Shown here piece after piece: positions 1 through 7,624 of a DNA stretch of 64,000 nucleotides (within the stretch, counting starts at the first letter, position 1; every line of letters begins with the position of its first letter). The stretch is from the NCBI GenBank assembly GCA_949286725.1, contig CASECZ010000002.1:62001-126000 (forward strand). The letters are read 5' to 3'. This stretch comes from an uncultured Clostridia bacterium (GTDB lineage Bacteria; Bacillota; Clostridia; Christensenellales; CAG-917). A program made the translations under genes and the position numbers. Below the pieces are notes generated by a model. It saw only the letters and a program-made list of their open reading frames with translations. It was not told the DNA's origin and did not search any database.

Positions 1-358
1 TTTGAGCGGCGACGACGACACATATACCGAGGCCGTCGCAGCCTGTCGCAACTACTACGCGGGATACGAGCGTCTGCCCGAGGAAATAGGCTTCGACGGC
101 AGCATGAGCAGACCCCTCTGCGGATTCCTTGCGGAAGGAGAATACGTCGCCGTCACTTATATGAAAGGATTTCTCCTCTTCGACGCCCTGCTGCAAGTGG
201 CGGGCAGAGAAAAATTCAACGCCGCCCTTTCCGACTATTTCGCGTCCAACGCATATTCCATCGCGACGCCCGACGACCTTATTGCCTCATTCGAAAATCA
301 AGGAATTCTCGCGGGCGGCATAGTGGACAGTTTCGTGTCAGACAAGGCGATAATCTGA
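1..358 (+). CDS. M1 family metallopeptidase, C-terminal fragment
   Basis: Only the last ~118 residues are present; the frame is open to the left edge, so the 5-prime end lies outside the window. The visible part matches the C-terminal helical region of M1 aminopeptidases: a Tyr-Met-Lys-Gly-Phe segment (residues ~53-57), a hydrophobic helix, then a G-REKFNAAL-DYF block and an ATPDDL motif, the usual way these enzymes pack the end of the catalytic domain. The zinc-binding HExxH motif would be upstream and cannot be seen. M1 enzymes remove N-terminal residues from peptides. A GC-rich hairpin follows. The family call rests on pattern recognition of a short fragment; a different gluzincin is possible. 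Confidence 0.6.
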   Translation, partial: LSGDDDTYTEAVAACRNYYAGYERLPEEIGFDGSMSRPLCGFLAEGEYVAVTYMKGFLLFDALLQVAGREKFNAALSDYFASNAYSIATPDDLIASFENQGILAGGIVDSFVSDKAII

Positions 359-405
359 ACAAGCCGAGCAAAGCCGTCATTCCGACGTCGCCAATCCTAA
401 TATTA

Positions 406-430
406 TCGCGCGCTTATACGCGCGCGTTTT
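406..430 (+). terminator. Probable intrinsic terminator after the M1 peptidase gene
   Basis: A GCGCG-type stem with a six-base loop (cttata) is followed by TTTT. It sits about 50 bases past the peptidase stop codon and just before the promoter of the next gene. Confidence 0.45.
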
Positions 431-441
431 GCGCGCGTGCC

Positions 442-470
442 TTGACTTTACCGAAAAAATTTTCTATCCT
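442..470 (+). promoter_or_regulatory. Sigma-A promoter for the sialidase-like lipoprotein gene
   Basis: TTGACT and TATCCT are separated by 17 bases; the start codon at 507 is preceded by AAAGGAG. Confidence 0.6.
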
Positions 471-506
471 TGAATTAAGCAAGTACGCTTGCGTTAAAGG
501 AGAGTT

Positions 507-1841
507 ATGAAAAAATTTGTTGTTTGTGTCGTGTTTATGCTCGTCGCCGTATCGTTGATACTTACCGCCTGTTCCAAAGAAAACGGAAACTCCACGGAAT
601 ATATGTTCGACACCATAACGGTTGCCGACGCATCGACGGACGACAAGGAATATCTTGCCCACCCCGACAGCGTGCTCCTCGACAACGGCGATATTCTGAC
701 CGCATATCCCATGGGACACGGCAAAGGAGAAACCGTCATCAAAATCAGCAAGGACAAAGGGCTCACCTGGAACAATATATTTTCGGAACAGAACCCCAAA
801 CCCGAAAGTTTTCTCTACACCGAGGAAACGCCCACGATATACAAACTGAATTTCACCGACGGCTCTCAGAAACTCATTATGATTTCGGGACGCCCCGGTT
901 GGGATAACGTGGGCAACAACGGCGAGGGGTTCGACGTCACGTTGTCCGTGTCGACCGATGATGGGTCGAAGTCCTGCAACGGGCTTGTGTGGAGCGAACA
1001 CGAAAACTTTTTCGGGCCCGATGCCGACCGTGCGGAATACGTTCGCTCACGCGGAACGTGGGACTGCATCGTGGCAATGGCGAGCCTTACACAACTGAAA
1101 GACGAAGAGGGCAATTTCATCAACGCATGGATGGGGCTTTTCCATGACTACTCTTTCACCGTTTACAAAACGATACTTACGTTTGACGCCGACGGACTGA
1201 TGCAATGGACGGAACCCGTTTCCGTCTTCGACGGCGACAACCTGAAACTCTGCCGCAACTACAGCCTCTGCGAACCCGAAGTGGTGCGCTCCCCCGACGG
1301 GAATGAACTGGCCATGCTGTTAAGAGCAAACAAACACAACTCCAACTCCTACGTTACGTTCTCGACCGATGAGGGCGAAACGTGGAGCGCGCCTCAACTG
1401 CTTTCCATCGAACTCACTGGTGATCGACACAAGGCCGAGTACGACCCCGTAAGCGGCAAGCTCGTGGTAACGTATCGCTCCATCCGATGGAAGAACATGA
1501 ACAACCAGTCGGCGGGCACGGGCGTTATATCCTACGGGTGGCTGACCTGGATAGGCGATTACGAGGACCTCAAAGCGGGTGACGCCGGCAAAGGAGATAT
1601 GCTAGTCAAAATGGCGCACACATATCAGAGCGAGAACGTGGAACTCACCGCCGACTCCGACACGGGTTATGCGGGCGTCGTCGTCTATCCCGACGGTCTG
1701 TTCGTGATGACGTCTTACGGCACATTCTCTCCTCCGTCCGTATCCGACGACACTTACATCATTGCAAAACGCTTTACCGTCGCAGACCTGATTTCCGTAT
1801 TCGGCAGCAATCCCGACGGGGTTGTCAATTTATTCAAATAA
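507..1841 (+). CDS. Sialidase-like (BNR/Asp-box) beta-propeller lipoprotein
   Basis: 444 residues. The N-terminus is a lipoprotein signal: Lys-Lys, a hydrophobic stretch, then lipobox Leu-Thr-Ala-Cys with Cys22 as the acylated residue, so the protein should be membrane-anchored and face outward. Asp-box (BNR) motifs are visible: S-x-D-x-G-x-T-W near residue ~92 (SKDKGLTW) and near ~291 (STDEGETW), with a looser SxDDGS near ~151. These mark the six-bladed propeller of the sialidase superfamily. An exo-sialidase or other glycan-binding/cleaving role is plausible; I cannot identify the full catalytic arginine triad or the Tyr/Glu pair with certainty, so the substrate is open. It is a single gene with its own promoter, SD (AAAGGAG) and terminator. 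Confidence 0.7.
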   Translation: MKKFVVCVVFMLVAVSLILTACSKENGNSTEYMFDTITVADASTDDKEYLAHPDSVLLDNGDILTAYPMGHGKGETVIKISKDKGLTWNNIFSEQNPKPESFLYTEETPTIYKLNFTDGSQKLIMISGRPGWDNVGNNGEGFDVTLSVSTDDGSKSCNGLVWSEHENFFGPDADRAEYVRSRGTWDCIVAMASLTQLKDEEGNFINAWMGLFHDYSFTVYKTILTFDADGLMQWTEPVSVFDGDNLKLCRNYSLCEPEVVRSPDGNELAMLLRANKHNSNSYVTFSTDEGETWSAPQLLSIELTGDRHKAEYDPVSGKLVVTYRSIRWKNMNNQSAGTGVISYGWLTWIGDYEDLKAGDAGKGDMLVKMAHTYQSENVELTADSDTGYAGVVVYPDGLFVMTSYGTFSPPSVSDDTYIIAKRFTVADLISVFGSNPDGVVNLFK

Positions 1842-1861
1842 GCAAGATTACGACTTTTTGC

Positions 1862-1892
1862 GCGGCTCGGTTTTCCGAGCCGTGTTTTTTAT
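1862..1892 (+). terminator. Intrinsic terminator
   Basis: GCGGCTCGG / CCGAGCCGT stem with a TTTT loop, then GTTTTTT, 20 bases after the lipoprotein stop codon. Confidence 0.75.
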
Positions 1893-2044
1893 ACTTATAT
1901 TTGACGTGCGCGAGCGCGCATTATGCGTAACGCGTGCGCAGGCGCGCACAGAGCGTGAATGTTACACTCCAAGCACGTCATGTGCTCTCCTCTGCCAGAC
2001 GGATTTCGGGGCGAAAAATTTTTGCGCGAAATTTTTCAAAAGTA

Positions 2045-2073
2045 TTGACAAACCGATTGTTGCGGATTATATT
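2045..2073 (+). promoter_or_regulatory. Strong sigma-A promoter of the peroxide-stress operon
   Basis: TTGACA, a 17-base spacer, and TATATT. The AT-rich stretch over and just after the -10 (2068-2092) has the composition of a Fur/PerR box, but its two halves match only loosely, so an autoregulatory PerR operator here is an inference. Confidence 0.7.
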
Positions 2074-2122
2074 ATTAGTAACAATTATCAATAGCAATAG
2101 TTCGCAGGACAAACGAAGGCAT

Positions 2123-2524
2123 ATGGAAAACTCTTCTCGCAAACGGAATACCAGACAAAAAGCGGCGATAGAACGCGTCGTGCTCTCTGCTTGCGACCAC
2201 CCCACCGCCGAGATCGTCTGCGACAGGGTCAAGGAGGAAATCCCTTCCGTGAGCCTCGGCACCGTTTACAGGGTGCTGAAAGGGCTGGCGGCCGAGGGCA
2301 AGGTGCGCGAGATTTCCGTCCCCGACGCACCGTCCCGCTTCGACAAAACCACGCATATGCATGCGCATTTCGTGTGTCTTTCCTGCGGCAAGGTCGAGGA
2401 CATCGCCGTCGGAGAAAAAGAGGTCGTCGCCGCCGCCGTGAAGTTGTACCCGCATGCGGGCATTTGCGAGGCGGAGATAATATTGAAGGGGTACTGCCCC
2501 GACTGCAAGGAGAAATCGGTATGA
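2123..2524 (+). CDS. perR: Fur family regulator, PerR-type peroxide sensor
   Basis: 133 residues when started at the ATG at 2123; an upstream in-frame start would run through the promoter and is unlikely. Residues 1-70 form the winged-helix DNA-binding domain with the Fur signature S-x-G-T-V-Y-R (43-50). Residues 73-82 hold an Arg-Phe-Asp followed by His-Met-His-Ala-His, the arrangement in which PerR proteins use Asp plus two His to hold Fe/Mn for peroxide sensing. Two CxxC pairs (85-88, 125-128) make the structural zinc site. The stop codon overlaps the next start (ATGA), so it is translationally coupled to the flavoredoxin/rubrerythrin gene, the classic PerR target. PerR is preferred over Fur or Zur because of the Asp and the cargo. 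Confidence 0.85.
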   Translation: MENSSRKRNTRQKAAIERVVLSACDHPTAEIVCDRVKEEIPSVSLGTVYRVLKGLAAEGKVREISVPDAPSRFDKTTHMHAHFVCLSCGKVEDIAVGEKEVVAAAVKLYPHAGICEAEIILKGYCPDCKEKSV

Positions 2525-3741
2525 ACCTGTTGTTCAAAATCAGTTACGGACTGTACGTGCTTTCTTCGGAGTCCGAAGGCAAAAGAGGCGGTTGCATGAT
2601 AAACACCCTCTCCCAGCAGACTTCGACGCCCGAAAGATTTTCCGTCACGGTCAACAAAGGCAATTTCACGCACGATCTCATCGAGCAAAGCGGCAAATTC
2701 GCCGTCGCCGTACTCTCGAAAGCCACGCCATTCTCTCTCATCAAGGGGTTCGGAATGCGCAGCGGCAGAGACGTCGACAAGTTCGCCGACATACCCTGCG
2801 TACAAGCCGCGAACGGTTGCTACGTTCCCACGGAAGGCGTGCTCGGGTACTTCGAGATGAGCGTGAAGTCCACGATAGACTTCGGCACGCATACGATGTT
2901 CGTTGCGGAGCCCACGGCGACCGTCGTGCTGAAAGACGAAGGAGAGGAACTGACCTATGCCTACTATCAGAGCGACATCAAACCCAAGCCCGTCGTACAG
3001 GCGAACGCCGAGGACGAGGAAGTCTGGGTGTGCAAGGTGTGCGGCTACGTCCACAAAGGCAAACTGCCCGCCGACTTCGTCTGCCCCGTCTGCAAACACG
3101 GCGCGCAGGATTTTGAAAGAATAAACCCGAAATCAAGCGGATTGTCCGCAGAAAATAAACAAAACAATTCAACGGTTATCAAAGGAGAAAAAACTATGGC
3201 AAAATATGTGTGTTCTGTATGCGGTTATGTTTACGAAGGTCCCGAACCTCCCGAAAAGTGCCCTGTCTGCAAGGCACCCAGAGAGAAATTCAACAAAGTC
3301 GACGAAGGTGAAAAAGTGTGGGCTGCCGAGCACGTGGTCGGCGTCGCACAGGGTGCACCCGCCGATATCATGGAAGGTCTGCGCGCCAACTTCGAAGGCG
3401 AATGCACCGAAGTCGGTATGTACCTTGCAATGAGCAGAGTCGCGCACCGCGAAGGCTATCCCGAAATCGGTCTGTACTGGGAAAAAGCCGCTCTCGAAGA
3501 AGCCGAACACGCGGCGAAGTTCTGCGAACTGCTCGGCGAAATGGTCTCCCCCAGCACCAAAGTCAACCTCGAAAAGAGAATCGAAGCCGAACACGGCGCA
3601 ACCCAGGGTAAATTCGACCTTGCAAAACGCGCCAAAGCGGAAAATCTCGACGCAATTCACGACACCGTCCACGAAATGGCGCGCGACGAAGCCCGTCACG
3701 GCAAAGCCTTCGAAGGACTTTACAACCGTTACTTCAAATAA
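2521..3741 (+). CDS. Flavin reductase-rubredoxin (Hrb type) fused in frame to reverse rubrerythrin
   Basis: One uninterrupted frame of 406 residues. Residues 1-165 are a flavin-reductase/flavoredoxin fold. Residues ~173-207 are a rubredoxin with CKVCGY and CPVCKHG, together the layout of high-molecular-weight rubredoxin (Hrb), which passes NAD(P)H electrons to oxygen- or peroxide-reducing proteins. A linker of about 20 polar residues leads straight into a complete reverse rubrerythrin (from residue 226). No stop codon separates the two, yet the linker DNA carries a perfect AAAGGAG 9 bases before an ATG at 3196. The cell may make a fused electron donor-peroxidase, a separate rubrerythrin, or both. 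Start 2521 overlaps the perR stop codon. Family calls are firm; the fused product is an inference. Confidence 0.75.
   Translation: MNLLFKISYGLYVLSSESEGKRGGCMINTLSQQTSTPERFSVTVNKGNFTHDLIEQSGKFAVAVLSKATPFSLIKGFGMRSGRDVDKFADIPCVQAANGCYVPTEGVLGYFEMSVKSTIDFGTHTMFVAEPTATVVLKDEGEELTYAYYQSDIKPKPVVQANAEDEEVWVCKVCGYVHKGKLPADFVCPVCKHGAQDFERINPKSSGLSAENKQNNSTVIKGEKTMAKYVCSVCGYVYEGPEPPEKCPVCKAPREKFNKVDEGEKVWAAEHVVGVAQGAPADIMEGLRANFEGECTEVGMYLAMSRVAHREGYPEIGLYWEKAALEEAEHAAKFCELLGEMVSPSTKVNLEKRIEAEHGATQGKFDLAKRAKAENLDAIHDTVHEMARDEARHGKAFEGLYNRYFK
3196..3741 (+). CDS. Reverse rubrerythrin from an internal start
   Basis: 181 residues if translation starts at the internal ATG after AAAGGAG (3181-3187). Residues 4-28 are a rubredoxin-like iron site (CSVCGY ... 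CPVCK). The rest is a four-helix ferritin-like di-iron domain with Glu/His ligand motifs such as [16 protein letters not shown] and DEARHGKAF. Placing the rubredoxin first defines reverse rubrerythrin, a peroxide reductase known from clostridia and usually induced by PerR loss. It lies in the same frame as the upstream Hrb domains, so this entry nests inside the longer reading frame. Confidence 0.8.
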   Translation: MAKYVCSVCGYVYEGPEPPEKCPVCKAPREKFNKVDEGEKVWAAEHVVGVAQGAPADIMEGLRANFEGECTEVGMYLAMSRVAHREGYPEIGLYWEKAALEEAEHAAKFCELLGEMVSPSTKVNLEKRIEAEHGATQGKFDLAKRAKAENLDAIHDTVHEMARDEARHGKAFEGLYNRYFK

Positions 3742-3782
3742 ACCCGCTCTCGCCGGAAGGCGGAAGTGCGGACGGCAACAAT

Positions 3783-3813
3783 CCGAAACGGGCGCGCAAG
3801 CGCCCGTTTTCGG
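3783..3813 (+). terminator. Hairpin after the rubrerythrin gene
   Basis: CCGAAACGGGCG pairs with CGCCCGTTTTCGG; there is no long T run, so it works best together with the next hairpin. Confidence 0.45.
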
Positions 3814-3828
3814 TTGAAAAAGGTTGCA

Positions 3829-3868
3829 AAAACGCCGCGGATTTCCGCGGCGTTTCGTTTTGGTTTTT
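3829..3868. terminator. Bidirectional terminator between convergent operons
   Basis: AACGCCGCGG / CCGCGGCGTT stem with T-rich tracts on the right (plus strand) and AAAAA on the left (T tract for the minus strand). It closes both the rubrerythrin and the aminotransferase operons. Confidence 0.75.
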
Positions 3869-5154
3869 TAGATGTAGTTTGCGTCGGGATGGTTCTTCTT
3901 GACGACCTTGTAGGCTTCGTCGGCCACTTCCCAGGTGTACTGCATATCCGCGTCGGTGAGAGCCGCGTTGATGAAGTGGTTGTGGTGCGAGGTGAAGAAC
4001 ACACCGCGCTTGACGCACTCCGCGACCCATTCCTGATGCAGAATGGTGGAGGGGAAGTCGTTGCCGAGGCGCATATAGAACATTGCGGGTTCGCCCGTTA
4101 CGCGCAGGTCGAAACCGTTGTCCTTTGCGACTTCTTTGAGACCGGTCGTGAGTTTGAGACCCTTCTTCGCATTCTCCTCGACGGCGTGGATTGCCTTTGC
4201 CTTTTTGATGGTTGCGATACCTGCCGCAAAGGGAACCGCCGACAGCCAGTAGCTGCCCGTGTACATGATGTCGGAAGTGGCGTTTTTGAGTTTCTCGACG
4301 CCGCAGACCGCAGACACGTTGTAGCCGTTTGCGATTGCCTTGCAGAAGCATGACAGGTCGGACTTGATGCCGTAGTGATAGTCACTGCCCTTTTCGTCGA
4401 TACGGAAGCCCGCGCGGACGTCGTCGAAGATGAGGATGATGCCGTTGTCGTCGCACAGTTTACGCATCTTCTGCCAGTAACCTTCGGGAGGCAGCTGGTT
4501 GTCGACGAAAGTGGGATGATAGTAAGGCGTGGCAATGAGTGCCGCGATTTGTCCAGGATACTTCTTGATGAGTTTCTCGAACTGGTCGGGGGCGTTCCAG
4601 TCGATGTAGAGGTTGTTTGCTATATCCTCTTCGGTGACGCCTGCATAGCCGAGTTTCTGCATCCAGGGAGCAACGCCGTGATAGTAACCGCTGACGAGCA
4701 CGACTTTCTTGCGGTTGGTGTAGGCACGTGCGATCATGACCGCGAAGTTGGTCGCGTCGCCGCCGTTCTTGGCGAAGAACGCCCAGTCCGCCATGTTGAT
4801 GGTGTTGACCATCTCTTCGGCGAAGTCGATGAGCAATTCGGACGTAAGGGTCGCGCAGTTGCCCTTTTTGAGCTGTTCGATTGCGGCGGCGTCAACGTCG
4901 GGATCGTTGTATCCGAGGAAGTTGGGGCCGTAGGCGCACATATAGTCGATGAACTTGTTGCCGTCGATATCCCAGAAGTAAGAGCCCTTCGCCTTGGACA
5001 TGAACAGAGGATAAGAGCTGACGGGGATCATGCAGCCTTCGGACGGACCGAGGTGGCCGTAAATGCCTGCGGGGACGACTTTAAGCGCGCGCTTGAACGC
5101 CTCCTGGCTTTTTGTTACGTCGTATATTTTCTTGGGTTCGTAATTGAGATTCAT
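3868..5154 (-). CDS. Class III PLP aminotransferase, glutamate-1-semialdehyde aminomutase-like
   Basis: 428 residues, the usual length for the family. It opens with a substrate-domain segment, then W-DIDGNKFIDY (residues ~60-72), the class III signature. The Asp that holds the PLP pyridine nitrogen is in IFDDVRAGF, and the Schiff-base lysine is in FCKAIANGYN. These match the HemL/GSA-aminomutase branch. No tetrapyrrole genes lie nearby, so a role in heme synthesis is not supported; an aminotransferase acting on some other amino or keto acid is more likely. It follows the SCP2-like gene by 12 bases, with SD AAGGAGG, in one operon driven from 6051-6079. Confidence 0.75.
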   Translation of the reverse strand: MNLNYEPKKIYDVTKSQEAFKRALKVVPAGIYGHLGPSEGCMIPVSSYPLFMSKAKGSYFWDIDGNKFIDYMCAYGPNFLGYNDPDVDAAAIEQLKKGNCATLTSELLIDFAEEMVNTINMADWAFFAKNGGDATNFAVMIARAYTNRKKVVLVSGYYHGVAPWMQKLGYAGVTEEDIANNLYIDWNAPDQFEKLIKKYPGQIAALIATPYYHPTFVDNQLPPEGYWQKMRKLCDDNGIILIFDDVRAGFRIDEKGSDYHYGIKSDLSCFCKAIANGYNVSAVCGVEKLKNATSDIMYTGSYWLSAVPFAAGIATIKKAKAIHAVEENAKKGLKLTTGLKEVAKDNGFDLRVTGEPAMFYMRLGNDFPSTILHQEWVAECVKRGVFFTSHHNHFINAALTDADMQYTWEVADEAYKVVKKNHPDANYI

Positions 5155-5166
5155 AACACTTCCTCC

Positions 5167-5958
5167 TTATGCGAGATAGATGCTGACCTGATTCAGCAGT
5201 TTTGCCATCTGTTCGAGCATCTCGACAAAACCCTTGACCTGGAACTGACCGGTGCCCATTCCCGTGAAGCTGGAAGTCTTGCCGTTGAGAAGGTCGTGTG
5301 CGAATTGCAGATCGCCGAAGACCATCGTCGCGCGAGGCTGTGCGACGTGACCTTTGTTTGTGACGAACTTGTGGTTCTTGACCACGATGTTCATCGCGGG
5401 ACCGCCGTTGATTTCGCAGGCGATGGTGCCGTCGGGCATACGCTTTGCAATGGCTTTGCCCACAAAGTCGCTGTTGGCGATTTCGGACATCGCATAGAAT
5501 GCGGTGTACGCCGTGAGAATGGTGTTCGCCTCGAAATATTTGGGGTCTTTAAGAAGCTCGTCTTTCTTGTCGGGCTCGGGCTGGAGATAGAAGCTCAGTC
5601 TCTCCGCCAGCTTGGTGAACTGGTTGAGCAGGAAGCCTGCTTTGAATACGTTGTAGAAGATGGGAATGACCATTTTGGGTTTGCCCGTCTTCGGATCGAC
5701 AGGGGGTGCAATGAGGTTGTTGAAGTGCTCGGGAGAAGTGAAGTAGAGTTTGAGAGCGGATTTGCCCTTGCCTCTCGTGAAAGTGCACTTGCCGTCTTTG
5801 AACGTAAGGACGGCACTGCCGACTTCGGGCACGTTGAATTCCACACCGAGGTTGACGTCCTTGATGAGGTCTTTGGATACGGGATCCATTTCGCAAAGAT
5901 CTTCGATGTTGCGCAGAACGGCATACAGGTTGATCTTCGCTTTGGTGACATTGTCCAT
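5167..5958 (-). CDS. Hypothetical protein, possible SCP2-like ligand-binding fold
   Basis: 263 residues, soluble, without signal peptide or transmembrane segments. The last 60 residues (GDLQFAHDLLNGK ... GQFQVKG ... MLEQMAKLLN) resemble the C-terminal part of SCP2/sterol-carrier-like domains, which bind hydrophobic ligands in a tunnel, but I cannot name the family with certainty. The middle contains a Pro-rich loop and long amphipathic helices. It is the first gene of a two-gene operon with a class III aminotransferase, with an AGGAGG SD and a strong promoter, which suggests that the two act on the same small molecule. Function unknown. Confidence 0.6.
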   Translation of the reverse strand: MDNVTKAKINLYAVLRNIEDLCEMDPVSKDLIKDVNLGVEFNVPEVGSAVLTFKDGKCTFTRGKGKSALKLYFTSPEHFNNLIAPPVDPKTGKPKMVIPIFYNVFKAGFLLNQFTKLAERLSFYLQPEPDKKDELLKDPKYFEANTILTAYTAFYAMSEIANSDFVGKAIAKRMPDGTIACEINGGPAMNIVVKNHKFVTNKGHVAQPRATMVFGDLQFAHDLLNGKTSSFTGMGTGQFQVKGFVEMLEQMAKLLNQVSIYLA

Positions 5959-6050
5959 AACTTCCTCCTTTACGCAGTCCGCGGGCGTAACGGGGAACTC
6001 CCGAAAAACAGTCGGCAGACTACTTTAAGATTAAACTATTACTAACTACG

Positions 6051-6079
6051 ATAATACTTTATTACCTTTTTACTGTCAA
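6051..6079 (-). promoter_or_regulatory. Sigma-A promoter of the SCP2-like / aminotransferase operon
   Basis: On the minus strand: TTGACA (6074-6079), 17-base spacer, TATTAT (6051-6056). The leader is about 90 bases long. Confidence 0.75.
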
Positions 6080-6123
6080 TACTTTTCTGAAAAATAGTTT
6101 AATTGTTTATAATTATCAAACTG

Positions 6124-6153
6124 AAAAAACGCGCGTTTCCGCGCGTCTTTTTT
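6124..6153. terminator. Terminator downstream of the PTS IIC gene
   Basis: ACGCGCG / CGCGCGT stem flanked by AAAAAA on the left and TTTTTT on the right, so it can work both ways; on the minus strand it ends the SDR-M28-PTS operon. Confidence 0.75.
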
Positions 6154-6193
6154 CTTGAATTCCGCCCTGCTCCGCCCTTGCGGACGCAAAGAT

Positions 6194-7624
6194 TTACAGG
6201 TCGAGCGACTGGTCGCCGTATTTTATCCAGCCGAGTTTGCGCATGAGTTCGGACACCCCGAGACACACAACCGCGGGAATGACGAAACAGCAGAACACGA
6301 TGCCGAGCGCGAGTTTCCAGTCCGGAATGACGCCCGCAGACGCGTCGATTGCGCCGAATATGCCGACCAGACCCGACGTGCCCATACCGCCGCCGACGGC
6401 GTTGCAACGCAGTTGGAACGCGCACGTCGAAAGAGGTCCCACGACTATGCTCGCGAGAATGGGCGGCACGAGTATCACGGGGTGACGCATAAGGTTGGGT
6501 ATCTGCAACATGCTTGTGCCGATGCCCTGCGCGATGAGTCCGCCCCACTTGTTTTCGCGGAAGCTCTGCACCGCGAAGCCTATCATATGTGCCGAGCAAC
6601 CCACCATTGCCGCGCCGCCCGCAAGCAACATGGCATCGTAGGTTTCGAAGGCAACCGTGCCCGCGGCGTATCCCGTCAGCACGGGAGACGCAATCGCCAG
6701 CCATATCGCCGCCGAGGACGTCGGCAACGTGAGCAGTATGCCCATTGCCACGGCAATGACTATACCCATGACGGCGGGCGTCGCCGCAGTGGCAAGCGCG
6801 ATGCCCTCACCGATGAGATTGACGAAACGTATGAAGGGCCACGCGACCCACACCGCAAACAGACACACCACGAACATGACGAGAGGCACGACCACGATAT
6901 CGACCTTCGTCTTGCCCGCAACCAGTCTGCCCAGTTCGATTGCCAGCACGGCAACGACGTATGCGCCTATCGGGTTGCCGGGTGCGGCGGGCTTGATGCC
7001 CGCGATTACGTTGTTGACGTTTGCCGCGCCCTGCGCGACGAAACCGCCCGTGAATCCGTCCACGATGACGTCGCCGAACGCGCCGACAAGTCCCGCGACG
7101 GCAGCGGTGAACATAACGAGTTTGGGTGCTTTGAGCGTATGCGCGATGCCGATGCCGATGCCCGCGCCCATGAGCATTTTCGCAATGTTGGCGACGGCGA
7201 CCACCGCCCCGCCGATTGCCACGCCCGCATCGGTGCCTGCACCCTGAATCCACGACCCGATTTGTCCGAGTATGGTGCCCGCAATAAGCGTGCAGAACAG
7301 ACCTTGCGCCATACCCGTGAAGGCGTCAATGAAATATCTTTTGAACCCTTTTTTAAGAAGATGTAAAATATATTTCCACGTAAAAGAGGGTTTTATCTCT
7401 TCGTTTTGTTCGTCTGAACCGTCTTTTGCGTCATTCTGCGCGACCTCTGCCTCTTCGCCGACGGCGGCTGAGGTCGTCTCTTCCGCAGCACTTTCCTCCG
7501 TCGTTGCGGGTGCGTCCGCACAGACTGTCGCGTCGTTTTCTTCCGCCGCGGATTCCGCGGTTTCTACGCTCGCGCGGAGCTCCTCTTCATTGGCTGCGAC
7601 GCCCTCTTCATCCCTGTTTCGCAT
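6194..7624 (-). CDS. PfoR-like PTS transporter subunit IIC with acidic N-terminal extension
   Basis: 476 residues. The first ~80 are Glu/Ala/Thr-rich and acidic, probably unstructured and cytosolic. From ~85 on there are about nine hydrophobic segments with the signature blocks of the PTS_EIIC_2/PfoR family: YFIDAFTGMAQGLF, GAGIGIGIAHTLKAP, LTLPTSSAAI, GCSAHMIGFAV, QGIGTSMLQIPN, and GGGMGTSGLVG. This family is sugar-PTS-permease-like, but members often lack neighbouring EIIA/EIIB genes, as here, so transport or a regulatory role is open. The start codon overlaps the end of the upstream M28-like gene by 17 bases, so the two are translationally coupled. Confidence 0.75.
   Translation of the reverse strand: MRNRDEEGVAANEEELRASVETAESAAEENDATVCADAPATTEESAAEETTSAAVGEEAEVAQNDAKDGSDEQNEEIKPSFTWKYILHLLKKGFKRYFIDAFTGMAQGLFCTLIAGTILGQIGSWIQGAGTDAGVAIGGAVVAVANIAKMLMGAGIGIGIAHTLKAPKLVMFTAAVAGLVGAFGDVIVDGFTGGFVAQGAANVNNVIAGIKPAAPGNPIGAYVVAVLAIELGRLVAGKTKVDIVVVPLVMFVVCLFAVWVAWPFIRFVNLIGEGIALATAATPAVMGIVIAVAMGILLTLPTSSAAIWLAIASPVLTGYAAGTVAFETYDAMLLAGGAAMVGCSAHMIGFAVQSFRENKWGGLIAQGIGTSMLQIPNLMRHPVILVPPILASIVVGPLSTCAFQLRCNAVGGGMGTSGLVGIFGAIDASAGVIPDWKLALGIVFCCFVIPAVVCLGVSELMRKLGWIKYGDQSLDL

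Noticed and set aside
2068..2092. Perfect PerR box before perR
   Set aside because: The stretch is AT-rich but its halves do not match the 7-1-7 consensus well enough to annotate as a site.
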